Of a stretch of DNA of 64,000 bases, positions 10,561-21,390 are shown one piece after another; positions within the stretch are counted from its first letter, which is position 1; each line of letters opens with the position of its first letter. The stretch is from Ectobius pallidus. Lineage: Eukaryota > Arthropoda > Insecta > Blattodea > Ectobiidae. Below the pieces are notes generated by a model, which saw only the letters and a list, made by a program, of their open reading frames with translations, ran no database searches and was not told the DNA's origin. The stretch is taken from contig CAXKWD010000008.1 in the NCBI GenBank assembly GCA_964059195.1, positions 48,960,502 through 49,024,501 on the forward strand, read 5' to 3'. The position numbers were made by a program, and so were the translations under genes.

Positions 10561-13500
10561 AGACCATGGGCTACCAATATGAAACCCTCCCCCCCCCCCC
10601 GTGGGAATTTCCGACACATATATTTTTTTGTTGGTATTGTCATCTAGTTTAAGATTTTAGTTGTTTGCACCTTATCAATTACAGCATTTAGCCGGAAACC
10701 CCGGAAAACCCCGGAAATTCGCAGAAAATGAATTTGTTTTAATTTTTCATTGTTCTTTGCTCCTAATATTCCCAGGGAATTTCTTACTCACACATTTTTG
10801 TTGGTATTGGCATCTAGTTTAATGTTCCAGTTGTTTGCCCCTTACAAATTACAACATATCCCCGGAAAACCCGGAAAACCACGTATATACGGAGAAAATT
10901 ACTATGTTTTATTTTTTAAATCTTTGTTCTTTGCACCTAATATTCAAAGGGAATTTCTGACTTACATGTTTTTTTGTTGGCATTACCATCTAGATTAAGG
11001 TTTCAGTTGTTTGCCCCTTATCAATTACAGTATATCCCCGGAAAACACCGAAAACCACGGAAATCCGGAGAAAGGGACTTCGTTTTATTTTTTAAATATC
11101 TTAGTTCTTTGCTCCTAGTATTCAAAGGGAATTGGTGAACCATATGTTTTTGTGTTGGTATTCCCATATAGATTAAGGTTCCAGTTGTTTGCCCCTTACC
11201 AATTACAGCATATCCCCGGAAACCCCGGAAAACCACGTATATACGGAGAAAATTACTATGTATTATTCTTTAAATCTTCGTTCTTTGCTCCTAATATTCA
11301 AAGGGAATTTCTGATTCGTATGTTTTTTTGTTGGTATTGCCATCTAGATTAAGGTTTCAGTTGTTTGCCCCTTATGAATTATAGCATATCTCCAGAAAAC
11401 TCCGAAAACCACGGAAATCCGGAGGAATTGACTTTTTAAAAATTTCTTTAAAATCTTTGTTCTTTGCTCCTAATATTCCCAGGGAATTTCTGACTCATAT
11501 GTTTTTTGTTGGTATTGCCATCTAGTTTAAGGTTTAAGTTGTTTTCCCCTTATCAATTACAGCATATCCACGTAAACCCTGAAAACCACGAAAATCCGCA
11601 GAAAATGAGATTGTTTTAATTTTTTAAAAATATTTGCTCTTTGATACTAATATTCCCAGGGAATTTCTGAATCACATAATTTTTGTTGCTATTGCCATAT
11701 AGTTTAAGGTTTCAGTTGTTTTCCCCTTACCAATTACAGCATGACAAAGAATACTGGAAAAAATCCTGATGCTGAAGGAATGAAGGCGATTGGAAACCTG
11801 ACAGAACACACTTCATATTCTAATTTGACATCTGTGAATGATAATTAATTTATCTTACCGAACCTTCCACAGTCACTACCAAACTTTCTTGACTGAAGTT
11901 AGAGAAGGGACATTCGGTAACACAGCAATGGAATGGTAATATGGACAAAGTGTCATTGATTTTAAGATTTCAGCGAGCAACTAAAGAAAACAACTTTGAC
12001 TTACACTTGGCATGTTTAGAAGATATGGTTCCCCTTTTCTTTGCATGTGACCATCACAATTATGGCAGATATCTCGTAGTCCATATACTCACCCTTTTGA
12101 ACCTGCAAGGGACACACTTGAAGCAAAAGAATTACTTCGCAATAACGGTTTCAGTGACCGTAGATCACAAGTTCCGAGTTCTAGAAATTCTGTGGATTTC
12201 CGTGGTTTTCCGGGTTTTACGGGGATATGTTGTAATTGATAATGGGCAAACAGCTGAAACCTTAATCTAGATTACAATGCCAACAAAAAAAAAATGTAAG
12301 TCAGAAGTTCCCTGGGAATATTAGGATCAAAGAACAAAGGATCTTAAAAAATTAAAACGAACTAATTTTCTTCGGATTTTTTAGGTTTCCGGAGTTTTCC
12401 GGGGATATGCTGTAATTGATAAGAGGCAAACAACTTAAACCTTAATCTACATGGCAATATCAACACTAAACCATATGAGTCACCAATTCCCTTTGAATAC
12501 TAGGAGCAAAGAACTAAGATTAAACAAATTAAAACAAAGTCATTTTCTCCGGGCTTCCGTGGTTTTCGGAGTTTTCTGGGGATTTGCTGTAATTGATAAG
12601 GGGCAAACAACTGAAACCTTAATCTACATGGCAATACCAACACAAAACCATATGAGTCACCAATTCCCTTTGAATACTAGGAGCAAAGAACTAAGATTTA
12701 AAAAATTAAAACGAAGTCATTTTCTCCGAGCTTCCGTGGTTTTCGGAGTTTTCTGGGGATTTGCTGTAATTGATAAGGGGCAAACAACTGAAACCTTAAT
12801 CTACATGGCAATACCAACACAAAGTCATATGAGTCACCAATTCCCTTTGAATACTAGAAGTAAAAAACTAAGATTTAAAAAATTAAAACAAAGTCATTTT
12901 TTCCGGGTGTCCGTGGTTTTCGGAGTTTTCTGGGGATTTGCTGTAATTGATAAGGGGCAAACAACTGAAACCTTAATCTGGATGGCAATACCAACAAAAG
13001 AACATATGATTCCGAAATTCCTTTTGAATATTAGAAGCAAAGAACAAAGATTTAAAACATAAAACATTGTCATTTTCTCCGTATAAAAGTGTTTTTTCGG
13101 GTTTTCCGGGGATATGTTGTAATTTGTAAGGGGCAAACAACTGAAAACTGAAACTAGATGACAGTACCAACAAAAATTATGTGAGTCAGAAATTCCCTGG
13201 GCATATTAGGAGCAAAGAACAAAGAAAAATTAAATCAAACTCATTTTCTCCAGATTTCCGTAGTTTTCCGGGGTTTCCGGGTAAATGCTGTAACTGATAA
13301 GGGGCAAACAACTGAAGACTTAAACTAGATGGTAATACCAACAAAAAATATGTGAGCCAGAAATTCCCTGGGCATATTAGGAGCAAAGAACAAAGAAAAA
13401 TTAAAACAACTCATTTTCTCCGGATTTCCGGGGTTTCCGGGTAAATGCTGTAATTGATAAGGGGCAAACAACTGAAAACTGAAACTAGATGGGAATACCA

Positions 13501-13570
13501 ACAAAAAAATATATGTGTCGGAAATTCCCACGGGGGGGGGGATGGGGGGTATACAGTAGCCTACGCTCTA
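10560..13570. mobile_element. Foldback-like element with tandem-repeat arms
   Basis: Two arms are inverted copies of each other: 10586-11740 (about seven units) and 12180-13540 (about eight units). The unit is about 171-180 bp. Each contains tgttggtattgccatcta, ttgtttgccccttatcaatt, several CGGAAA runs and ttgttctttgctcctaatat. The outer ends are C-tracts followed by cgtgggaatttccgacacat. The spacer of about 440 bp contains part of a protein-coding gene. Long inverted arms made of short tandem repeats are the hallmark of Foldback-type transposons. A target duplication is not clear. Confidence 0.7.
11750..12190 (+). pseudogene. Captured gene fragment in the foldback loop
   Basis: The loop between the arms encodes LILRFQRATKENNFDLHLACLEDMVPLFFACDHHNYGRYL across positions 11957-12080 (shown here in two overlapping phrases: DLHLACLEDMVPLFFACD and ACDHHNYGRYL). 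I recall this pattern from a multi-copy invertebrate family whose other end carries a cysteine-rich CXC domain. A relic of that other end may lie at 51205-52425. The fragment opens in-frame at 11941 and runs into the right arm, ending at 12270. Its function is unknown and the family link is inference. Confidence 0.4.
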
Positions 13571-13826
13571 TTAGTATTTCAGTTATAAAACGGAAATTCT
13601 GGGCAGTTCGATAAAATTTCGAAAAATTCATTGATTCAAGAAATGAAGTAAATACAATAGACCGTTTATCCTCTGTGCTTGTCCACAGACGGACATACGT
13701 CATTCCAAAAACACTTTTTTCGGTTTCGAGGCATCGTGAAACACGCTTTCCCGGTGTTATCTCGATTTCGATTTTTTGTCACGATCACAATACTTTCTCT
13801 ATACTACGTATATGCGAGAAAGTGAA
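13571..13826. other. No gene recognised
   Basis: Short spacer between the foldback element and the inverted palindromic arm at 13827. No coding signal. Confidence 0.4.
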
Positions 13827-14075
13827 ACTGTACAGGCGTGCCGGAGTGACCCACACACACGCTCAGGTCTACACACCTGCGCAGGTAGAAAGAATGGAAT
13901 TTCAATTCTTCTCCGGTCGCCTGCGCAGGTCGCTACGCCTGTGCAGTTTGGTTGGCACACACGCTCCGGTTTACCTGTACAGGTCACCTATGCAGGTAAA
14001 CCTCACCGGTATATCGTAACGTGTGTGCCCGGCCTATACATACCTGAAGATACACTTTTTTCAGCACATTGTAGA

Positions 14076-14574
14076 CAGGGCCGTCGCGTGATTTTTTGGC
14101 GTCGGGGCAAGATTTCGTCAGGCGCCCCCCCCCAAAAAAAAACTTAATCCCACGTGCACCCACCCGACATTCCACCTATCTGTAAGGATTCAAACACAAA
14201 CACACAGCGAGCGACGTGACGCGACATTATCAAATACATATAAACATAATGGTGTTAAACACGCGTTATTATTAGGTTATTATTATTAACAGTATACAAG
14301 CAAATCCAGCTGTTCAATTTTGAGCAAATATTTATTTTGGGGTAACTTAGAAAATATAAAGTTATTGGTTTCAAATATTTATTTGTTCAATAAATACAAA
14401 CGACGTAATATTCAAAATTCAGTTATACTTAACTTTAAAAAATACGTTATGTAATCCTACATCTAACATATTATTTCAAATTTTGTTGTTTTATTTTTGC
14501 CGTTGCCACGGCGCCCCCCTGGTCGCGGCGCCCGGGGCGATCGCCCCGGTCGCCCTGCCCACGCGACGGCCCTG
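14076..14574. mobile_element. hAT-type MITE
   Basis: The ends form a perfect 15-bp inverted repeat, CAGGGCCGTCGCGTG, and the flanks carry an 8-bp duplication, attgtaga, at 14068-14075 and 14575-14582. CAGGG ends with an 8-bp TSD are typical of the hAT superfamily. The 499-bp body has no coding capacity: AT-rich inside, GC-rich near both ends. Confidence 0.85.
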
Positions 14575-14724
14575 ATTGTAGATGGCTTCACATGTCTCCG
14601 GAATTATTTTGCTAAGAGCTTGAGGTGATACTGTATTATAGTAGAATACTTGAGACATTCGTATACCTTTCCGGTTTACCTGTGCAGGTAAACCTCACCG
14701 GTATACCGTAACGTGTATGGCCCG

Positions 14725-14818
14725 CCTAAAGATGGCTGACCTTTGGTACTTTTATGGTTTTTTTGTCGCGAGCCATCCACAGGTTCAGAAAGAGTACATT
14801 AGTATTATAACCTTAGAA
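14725..14818. repeat. About 95-bp tandem repeat, second block
   Basis: One unit of the array seen at 7540-7930, with cgcgagccatccacaggttc. It ends in ccttagaa, the sequence duplicated by the hAT insertion. Confidence 0.65.
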
Positions 14819-14831
14819 CAGGCCTTTCCAA

Positions 14832-16787
14832 ATGAGGTGCTGCCACGGCGCAGGCCAGCACCGGTGTAGCACCAGAGGCAGCTCCAGCGCTCAGCTTATG
14901 AACAAACTTAAAAATGAATGTAAATTTTATTTTGAATGGTATATCAATACTGGTTCTGACAATATAAAGAAAATATATAAGGGATGTAAAAAGAATCTAT
15001 ATAGGTTAGTAAAGGAGACCAGAATCAAATTAAATGATAGTATCATAAAGAATGCTACAAATAAGCCAAAAACCATGTGGAATATTATAAAAAAAGAAAG
15101 TAAATTGTCATCTGATGACAAGAATTTTAATAGTCAAGTAAGTCCTTTTAAATTTAATGACTTTTTTATAGATAAAGTTGAAGAACTTTTAAATGTAGTT
15201 TTAACAATGCCTAAAGATAATGACTTTAGATTCTATTTAAATAGGTTACCTAAACCAAAAACTTCCTTTAATTTTCGGTTGGTTGAAGTAAATGATATTG
15301 AAAAGGCTATAACAAGAATGAAACCCAGCCGGTGTGAAGATATTTATAATTTAAGCTCAATGATTTTAAAATATGGTGTAGAATTTATAAAAGAAGCATT
15401 GACTCACATTATTAATTCTTGTATACTTGATTCTATTGTTCCTGACAATTTTAAATTAGTTAAAGTAGTACCAGTTTACAAAAAAGGAGACCATTCTCTT
15501 GTAGAGAGTTATAGACCAATATCATTGGTTCCTGTAGTATCAAAGGTAATGGAGATTGTCCTGAATAGCCAGATTGTAGATTATTTTGAACAGAATGAGT
15601 TATTTGATTCTTCACAATTTGGCTATAGATCTGGATTGGGCACCGTTAAAGCAGCAATTTCATTCCTATCTAAGTGTATTTCGGGGATTGACAACAAGGA
15701 CATTGTCAGTGTAAAATTGTATGATTTATCCAAGGCATTCGACACTGTGTCCCATTCACTTTTACTTGAGAAGTTAAGGTATTATGGCTTTGAGGAAAGT
15801 GCTGTATCTCTCATGCAATCTTATTTAAGTGGGAGACATCAAAAGGTAGTGATAAATGGAACAGAATCTGGTCTTCTGCCAGTTGTGCATGGTGTTCCAC
15901 AAGGATCCATCCTTGGTCCTATCTTGTTTATAATTTATATTAATGACTTACCAATTAACATCTCAGCACCTACAGTTAATAGCTATTTATTTGCAGATGA
16001 TCTTAGTATTTGTTTTAATGGGAAGGATCGCAAGACGTTAGATTTACAAATAAAATCAACATCAAAAGTGGTACAAAACTGGTGCAATGCAAACTTACTG
16101 TGTATTAATACTGGTAAAATACAAGAATCAGTTCTTACATACAGCACTAACGCCACAGATGATATAAATAGTTCACTAAATTTTTTGGGTTTCCTCATTG
16201 ATAAAAATATGAATTGGAAAGATCATATATCAAAAGTGTGCTCTAGAGTGTCGAAAGGGATATTTCTAATACGTAGATTAAGGCAAAGTCTGAGCTTAGA
16301 AGTTTTAAAGACAGTTTACTATGCACAAATTTATAGTCACTTGAGTTACGGTACTTTGCTTTGGGGCAATCAGACAACAGTTATAAAATTATTAAAATTA
16401 CAAAAAACATGTATAAGGTTAATGTGTGGACTTCCTGCTAGAGGACATTGTAGATCAAACTTTGTTAGGTTAGGAATTATGACAGTCAGGGCACTTTTCA
16501 TTTTTCAATGCTTATTATATATTAAGGAAAACATTCATCTGTATGAAGAAGTGGGATCTACACATAACTACCAGACAAGAAATAGGAATGATTTAAGGTC
16601 TCTTAGTTTTAGTTATAGTAAGACTCAGAAAACTTTTTATTACATGTCAACTAGATTTTATAATTTTCTTCCTTTGTCATTAAAACAGTTGCCCTTTAAT
16701 AAGTTTAAAAAACAAATACATAATGTACTGACAGTGAATTGTATATATAATATTGATGAATTTTTTGATATAAGTTTCACCAGTTGA
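14832..16787 (+). CDS. CR1/Daphne-like reverse transcriptase, 5'-truncated, frame open for 651 codons
   Basis: From about residue 22 the frame encodes the endonuclease-RT linker and a complete RT: PVYKKGDHSLVESYRPISLV, FGYRSGLGT, LYDLSKAFDTVSH (motif A), GVPQGSILGPILF (motif B) and LFADDLS (intact catalytic motif C), then the thumb and a C-terminal domain ending in QLPFNKFKKQI. This style fits the CR1/L2/Daphne branch of the Jockey superfamily. The 3' end carries a TTTCTA hexamer run (about 16969-16996). The endonuclease is missing, so the copy is 5'-truncated. The first ~21 codons, including the ATG, derive from the hAT end and are fused in frame. The absence of stops suggests a recent insertion. 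Confidence 0.8.
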   Translation: MRCCHGAGQHRCSTRGSSSAQLMNKLKNECKFYFEWYINTGSDNIKKIYKGCKKNLYRLVKETRIKLNDSIIKNATNKPKTMWNIIKKESKLSSDDKNFNSQVSPFKFNDFFIDKVEELLNVVLTMPKDNDFRFYLNRLPKPKTSFNFRLVEVNDIEKAITRMKPSRCEDIYNLSSMILKYGVEFIKEALTHIINSCILDSIVPDNFKLVKVVPVYKKGDHSLVESYRPISLVPVVSKVMEIVLNSQIVDYFEQNELFDSSQFGYRSGLGTVKAAISFLSKCISGIDNKDIVSVKLYDLSKAFDTVSHSLLLEKLRYYGFEESAVSLMQSYLSGRHQKVVINGTESGLLPVVHGVPQGSILGPILFIIYINDLPINISAPTVNSYLFADDLSICFNGKDRKTLDLQIKSTSKVVQNWCNANLLCINTGKIQESVLTYSTNATDDINSSLNFLGFLIDKNMNWKDHISKVCSRVSKGIFLIRRLRQSLSLEVLKTVYYAQIYSHLSYGTLLWGNQTTVIKLLKLQKTCIRLMCGLPARGHCRSNFVRLGIMTVRALFIFQCLLYIKENIHLYEEVGSTHNYQTRNRNDLRSLSFSYSKTQKTFYYMSTRFYNFLPLSLKQLPFNKFKKQIHNVLTVNCIYNIDEFFDISFTS

Positions 16788-17084
16788 AATTGATTTGTAC
16801 AATATGGACAGAGTGGAATCAAAGTGATTACTAGGAACGAGAATCAAAAATGGTAATGCTAATTAGTTATATATAATAATATATTTTTATTGCAGCCAAA
16901 CTGGCAATTATAGTTTTTGACGATTGTAATACATTTGATGTTCTCATCTGTTCTTACAATAAAAAAATATTTCTATTTCTATTTCTATTTCTATTAATAA
17001 TAATTTTGTGAACACATGAACACACCATATATTCTCTACATAATTATATTGTGTTTGCCTTTGTTTCCATCTAGAATTTAAGTC

Positions 17085-17430
17085 GTTTGTTAACATAGTT
17101 TTGCCGCAACTAATTTACCAACATTGCGTTCTATTGATTTGGCAATGGAAATTCTAAGTACGGCCTCTAAGGCAACATCAGTCAGAGAAGACCTGGTCAT
17201 ACTTTTATTTAAATTCATAATTGAAAACATCTGTTCGCATGCATAAGTTGTACCGAACACTGACGTAAATTTAAAGGCAAGTGCCTGAAGTTTGGGAAAT
17301 TCCTGTGGATGAATACCTTTGTAAAATGAAAGTAAATCGCCGGTGTTGTGGTAGTACCTGTACTTCTATCTGCTCTGTTTGGAAACATGATGATGATTTT
17401 CAGGACAAGTATTTCCAGTTGAGGTGGCAT
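17085..17430 (-). pseudogene. hAT transposase C-terminal dimerisation region
   Basis: The minus strand encodes SFYKGIHPQEFPKLQALAFK and then FTSVFGTTYACEQMFSIMN, SMTRSSLTDVALEAVLRI and a stop at about 17090. The FGTTYACEQMFS block matches the conserved hAT C-terminal dimerisation domain of ZBED/GTF2IRD2-like transposases. A frame change near 17300 and the lack of the catalytic core show it is inactive. It lies inside the element bounded by CAGGCCTTTCCAA repeats and so identifies that element. Confidence 0.75.
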
Positions 17431-17819
17431 ATAATTAATTTCTTTGAATGGACATTGAATTCATCGTGCAAATTCTGTAACGACGCCTGATACTCTCCAA
17501 GGTTTTCGTAAATAGACAAATTTAATAATTTTAATGAAGGAAAATTTAAGCTGATCTTCAAATAATAAACTCTGCAGTTTGAAAGCCATTCTGTTACACT
17601 TTGTGCTAATTAACAAAAGTCTCCCTTGCAACTAAATAGTAAAATCATTTAAATAAGACATTATATCCGCTAAGAAAGCGAATTCAGCTACCCATAGTGC
17701 TGTCTCTGAAGCACACATGCAGTCGCACCGGCCGCTAAATAGGGAAGGAGAGCACCGGGCTGCCGTGTGGTGCTGGGCTGGTGTGCCCCAGCGCAAAGTG
17801 CTCGAGTTGGAAAGGCCTG

Positions 17820-18165
17820 CCTTAGAAGGTTAAACTATCCCTAAAGAGGGCCGAGCTTTGATAATGTTGCGAGCCATCCACGGGTTGCGGAAAGGGTAGC
17901 CTACAGTAATATTATAGCGTCCTAAAGAGGACCGAGCTTTGGTACAGTTGGTCGAGTTTTGATACAGTAGCGAACCATCCACGGAATGCGGAAAGTGGCA
18001 GTAATATTATTGCGGAAGAAGATGAAACTATTCCTAAAAACGGTCGGCCATTTCGGCCATTAGCACTCCCTAGGTTTTTGACGCGAACCATCCAAGGGTT
18101 GCAAAAAAAAAGTACAGAACGTGAGAAGATGAAACTATCTTTAAACATGGCCGACCATTGGTATT
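17820..18165. repeat. About 95-bp tandem repeat, third block
   Basis: About four imperfect units share the landmarks gcgagccatccacgggttgc, cagtaatattat, gaagatgaaact and ctaaagaggaccgagctttg. It is the continuation of the array interrupted by the hAT at 14819-17819. Confidence 0.7.
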
Positions 18166-19287
18166 TGTCTGCAGCACAAGCAAGAGGGATGATCTGATTT
18201 TAGACCTCAGGGACTTCCAAGCATACGTACTCTACCGAGGTTAGAAGCAGTAATGTCAAAAAGAGTACCAAAATGCCAATAAGAAAGCTATGAGTTATAT
18301 TAGACATCTTTTGCATCGACAGTAGCAGCTCTCTCTGTGGCCACGCGGTTTAGTACAGGTAATTGTTTGTGGCAACTTGACTGGTTCGAATCCATTTCTG
18401 TCATATTATTTTATTAAAATAATAAATAAATATAAAATAAACATGCATAAGAATGCACTGACCATCGACACACACCAGGCAGGGGCATGACGTCACATGG
18501 ACGAAAATGCCTAGGGTCTCAAGAGTATAGGCCTACATACGCAATCAAAGATTTCTGGGATACTCCGATGGACAAAAGGGCCAAGCTGCAGCGAAAAGAA
18601 TAGCTGTTCATCTGAGGAAGAGCCAACTACACGATCATATGTAAACAACCGAGGGTTAGAGTGCGGTCATAAGGACATAAGCATGACGTCTCTTCCAGAC
18701 GTTCCTGGCCAAAGGGCGTAACTTCAACAGCATTAGGTTAAAGGCCATGCGCAAGAGTGCTTAAATATCCATACATCCCTGCCCATAGGGCGTAACTTCA
18801 ACACATTAGGTTAAAACCCTTGCACAGGAGCGTAGGCCTATATCCAGACGTCCCTTGCAAAAGGGCATAAATGCGACACGAGGTATGTGATTGCAAACCA
18901 CAAGTTGACACACTATCTATACGCCCGCTCTTACTACTAACGTTTAAAGCAGCATTAATTAGCATAGTTTATCTAGCTTTACTTCTATTAAAAGCAAAGT
19001 CTTAATACTTTGCATTATAATCTAATGTGATCGTTTTGATCAGGATATGGGAGGGATGTGACATAAGTCACGGCAGCTATTTTTCATTTTAAAATTTCAA
19101 AGAAAATGTGAAACTTCTTTAACATTTTAAAATATACGAATGGAAGGACTCAGTATGGAATGCATGCATAATTTAGAATGTAGGATATAAAAGGAAACAG
19201 ACACCCATAAACATCCATACGCAGCTGCATCGAGCCACTCTATTATATTGCTGTAGTTAGAAGCGTGGAAGCACAGTATGATCCTTC
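18166..19287. other. SINE-like tRNA sequence and a small tandem repeat; no gene
   Basis: At 18325-18400 a tRNA-like stretch has box B ggttcgaatcc at 18383-18393. Three units of about 80 bp at about 18690-18875 share gggcgtaacttcaacac and attaggttaaa. Nothing protein-coding is seen. Confidence 0.45.
18325..18400 (+). repeat. tRNA-like head, probable SINE fragment
   Basis: Box B ggttcgaatcc is a perfect consensus match and lies about 40 bp after a box-A-like ggtttagtacagg. The flanks do not form an acceptor stem, so this is more likely a SINE head than a functional tRNA gene. Confidence 0.4.
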
Positions 19288-19290
19288 TAA

Positions 19291-21388
19291 GGGCCATAGA
19301 AATAGTCCTGTTTCACCTGAGAAACTCACGTAAAATCAGACTTGAGACGCCGTGCAGAGAAATAAACGCATCTGCCGGAAGCCTCTCGCTTCAGAACGTA
19401 TCACGTGAGAGCTGATCAGCTGAGACCAGTATCACGCAGAGTAATAGTCGAGTCTCAAGTCGAGATTCCCAGCGTGCATAGTAATAGTCGCTGAAACTAG
19501 ACTTGAGAGCCGTTTGAAGTAGTGAAAATCTCGTTTCACGCAGGTGCAGTCTGGGGACGACTCAAGATCGCGTTCTATTGACAGCATATTTAGCTTATCA
19601 CCCTTATTGTACACAATATACAATCCTAATCGACAGTGGGGGGCAGTCATTAGATGCATTGGTCGATAAGGATTCAGAAAATAATAAACACCAGAAACAT
19701 ACAACAAAGAAATCCTCTTAATTAAGGCAAATTCTGCGCTTCAGCCGTAGGCAGCGTCCTAACAGTAACCTTTGTGTCCAGGTAATACGTTCAAGCGCAG
19801 CGACTTGTTATGTAGAAAGTTTAGCTCTGTGTTAGCGTGCCGGCTTTATGTTCCAAAGGTCCTGAGTTCAAACACTCACCGGGAAGAATTTTTTTTTTCT
19901 TGGGTATCATTTTCGAAATCTGCATCCCTTAACAATTAAAAAAAAAAATTAAGCAAAACAGGTGTATATTATTTAAGTTATATGTGGGTTTACTCCTGTT
20001 TTGGCTAAATTTTTTAGTAAGATTACTTGGAATTATAGCTTCCTTGCTTAAAATACAATCCGTTTCACCAGCAGACATGAACCTAATTCTATCAAACTCT
20101 GACACAAGTTTAATACGACTAGTGCACATATTTTACATCAATAAAATAAAATTGTTTGTATAGAGTCAGTGGGTCAGTTTTTTGTTTGTTTCTGTTTTAT
20201 TTGCATTACATACTGAAAAAATAGGATAATTTAGAGAGTAAAGCCATTCTAAAAAAAGGAATGATTCAATGTGAAAAGCTAATGTTTAAGGAAAAAATAA
20301 GTTAGAACTGTTAAATAAATATGTTAGGCCTATGTTTTTAAAGTTAGAAATGGCTAAGTTAAACCGCTTATTTACCAACTACTGCAGATGTAAATATCAG
20401 CAACTGTCGAACTGTTTATTTTTATTATTAATGTTTGTCATTCTCGTTTGTTGAATACACAAAAATAATTAGCTAAAATATAAACAACGCCACCTTATAA
20501 CCCCGTTAAAACAGAATAATTTAAATACAACCTAAGAAGTCTAAGCCTAAGAAATAGTAATTAGATTAGTTATTAAAATTAATTGTATCTTTTATTAGGT
20601 TTTATATGTAAAAAATACATTATTGTTAACAAAGTGTAATTTAAAACAAATTCACTTAAAAGACGAAAATAAATCTGCAGCTCTCGTGACACTTATTGTT
20701 TATATTATTTGGTTTAAATAAACAAATATCTTATAATTATATTACAGTTCACAACCATGTTTATTTATGTTTCTTGTAATATTATTATTATACTCAAGTG
20801 CCTTAATTAATTATATTATTATATTTAAGTATATTTCCGTTCCTAAATTCCTTAATATTTCAGTCCCGACCATAGTATAGGCCTAAATATAATTGTCCAA
20901 ATTCATAATAATTTAAAATTGGAATCACAATATATGGCGATATTTGCGAAAAATCTTAACATGTATTCCATTTAATTTCTTTTTATATCTTCCATTTTAC
21001 TAGTTTCTATGTACAAAGATACAAAAGGAAAGACCTTATCACCTTATTGCCAACGAATGTTGTGAAATTGCAGACGACAGACCAACCAAACAAGCCTAGG
21101 GGGCGGCTATTGTAGCACCATCTGTTGGCGAAGGCTGTAACTTACCTCCACTGCCTTCTATTCTCAGCTTCTTAACACGCGTGCTCAAGGTTTATAGAAA
21201 AACAGCGCATCAGATCGTGTATCACCAGAGTGCGGGATCACGTATTACTTGAGTAAATTACCAGCTGAGAAGAGCTTGAAACGGGACTATTACTCTGTCC
21301 TCATCTCAAGATGAGAATGCGTACTTGAGAACTACTCAGGTGATACGCTCTTGAGATGAGATCTGAGTTCTGTCTATTACTGTGGCCC
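19291..21388. mobile_element. Harbinger-like non-autonomous element
   Basis: Ends are GGGCCATAGAAATAGTC and, inverted, GGGCCACAGTAATAGAC. Flanks carry TAA at 19288-19290 and 21389-21391. A 3-bp TAA duplication with GGG-starting ends fits PIF/Harbinger. Both subterminal regions (19300-19560 and 21180-21370) are dense in tctcaag/cttgaga motifs, likely protein-binding repeats. The interior is AT-rich with no transposase. A tRNA-like stretch with box B gagttcaaacactc lies at 19812-19882. Confidence 0.6.
19812..19882 (+). repeat. tRNA-like sequence, probable SINE head or pseudo-tRNA
   Basis: The run agctctgtgttagcgtgccg followed by ggctttatgttccaaaggtc and gagttcaaacactc has the D-arm, anticodon-arm and T-arm order of a tRNA. 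It resembles class II-free elongator tRNAs but lacks a clean acceptor stem. A T-run follows. Confidence 0.4.
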
Positions 21389-21390
21389 TA

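Larger units (their letters stand above)
7934..14725. mobile_element. Composite element with palindrome-rich inverted arms
   Basis: Three related arms are visible: 7934-8137, an inverted copy of about 90% identity at 13827-14031, and a shorter inverted copy at 14671-14725. The outer arms start with gcgggccatacacg and contain the perfect palindrome GTTTACCTGTACAGGTAAAC or a close variant. The outer flanks both belong to the 95-bp tandem repeat, which suggests an insertion into that array. A duplicated target is not clean enough to call. Inside are the foldback element (10.56-13.57 kb), a hAT MITE and unassigned DNA. No transposase was found. Confidence 0.5.
14819..17819 (-). mobile_element. 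hAT transposon carrying a nested retrotransposon
   Basis: The ends form the inverted repeat CAGGCCTTTCCAA. The flanks carry a perfect 8-bp duplication, ccttagaa, at 14811-14818 and 17820-17827, the hallmark of hAT elements. The target was the 95-bp tandem repeat. The minus strand at 17085-17420 still encodes the transposase C-terminus. Most of the left half has been replaced by a non-LTR retrotransposon (about 14897-16996). Confidence 0.85.

Noticed and set aside
12451..13062. 203-codon open frame with repeated PTQNHMSHQFPLNTRSK segments
   Set aside because: It is the translation of the right foldback arm; unit length close to a multiple of three keeps the frame open. No independent coding evidence.
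10600..13540. CRISPR-like regular repeats
   Set aside because: Units of ~178 bp without unique spacers in a eukaryotic transposon setting; this is a foldback arm.
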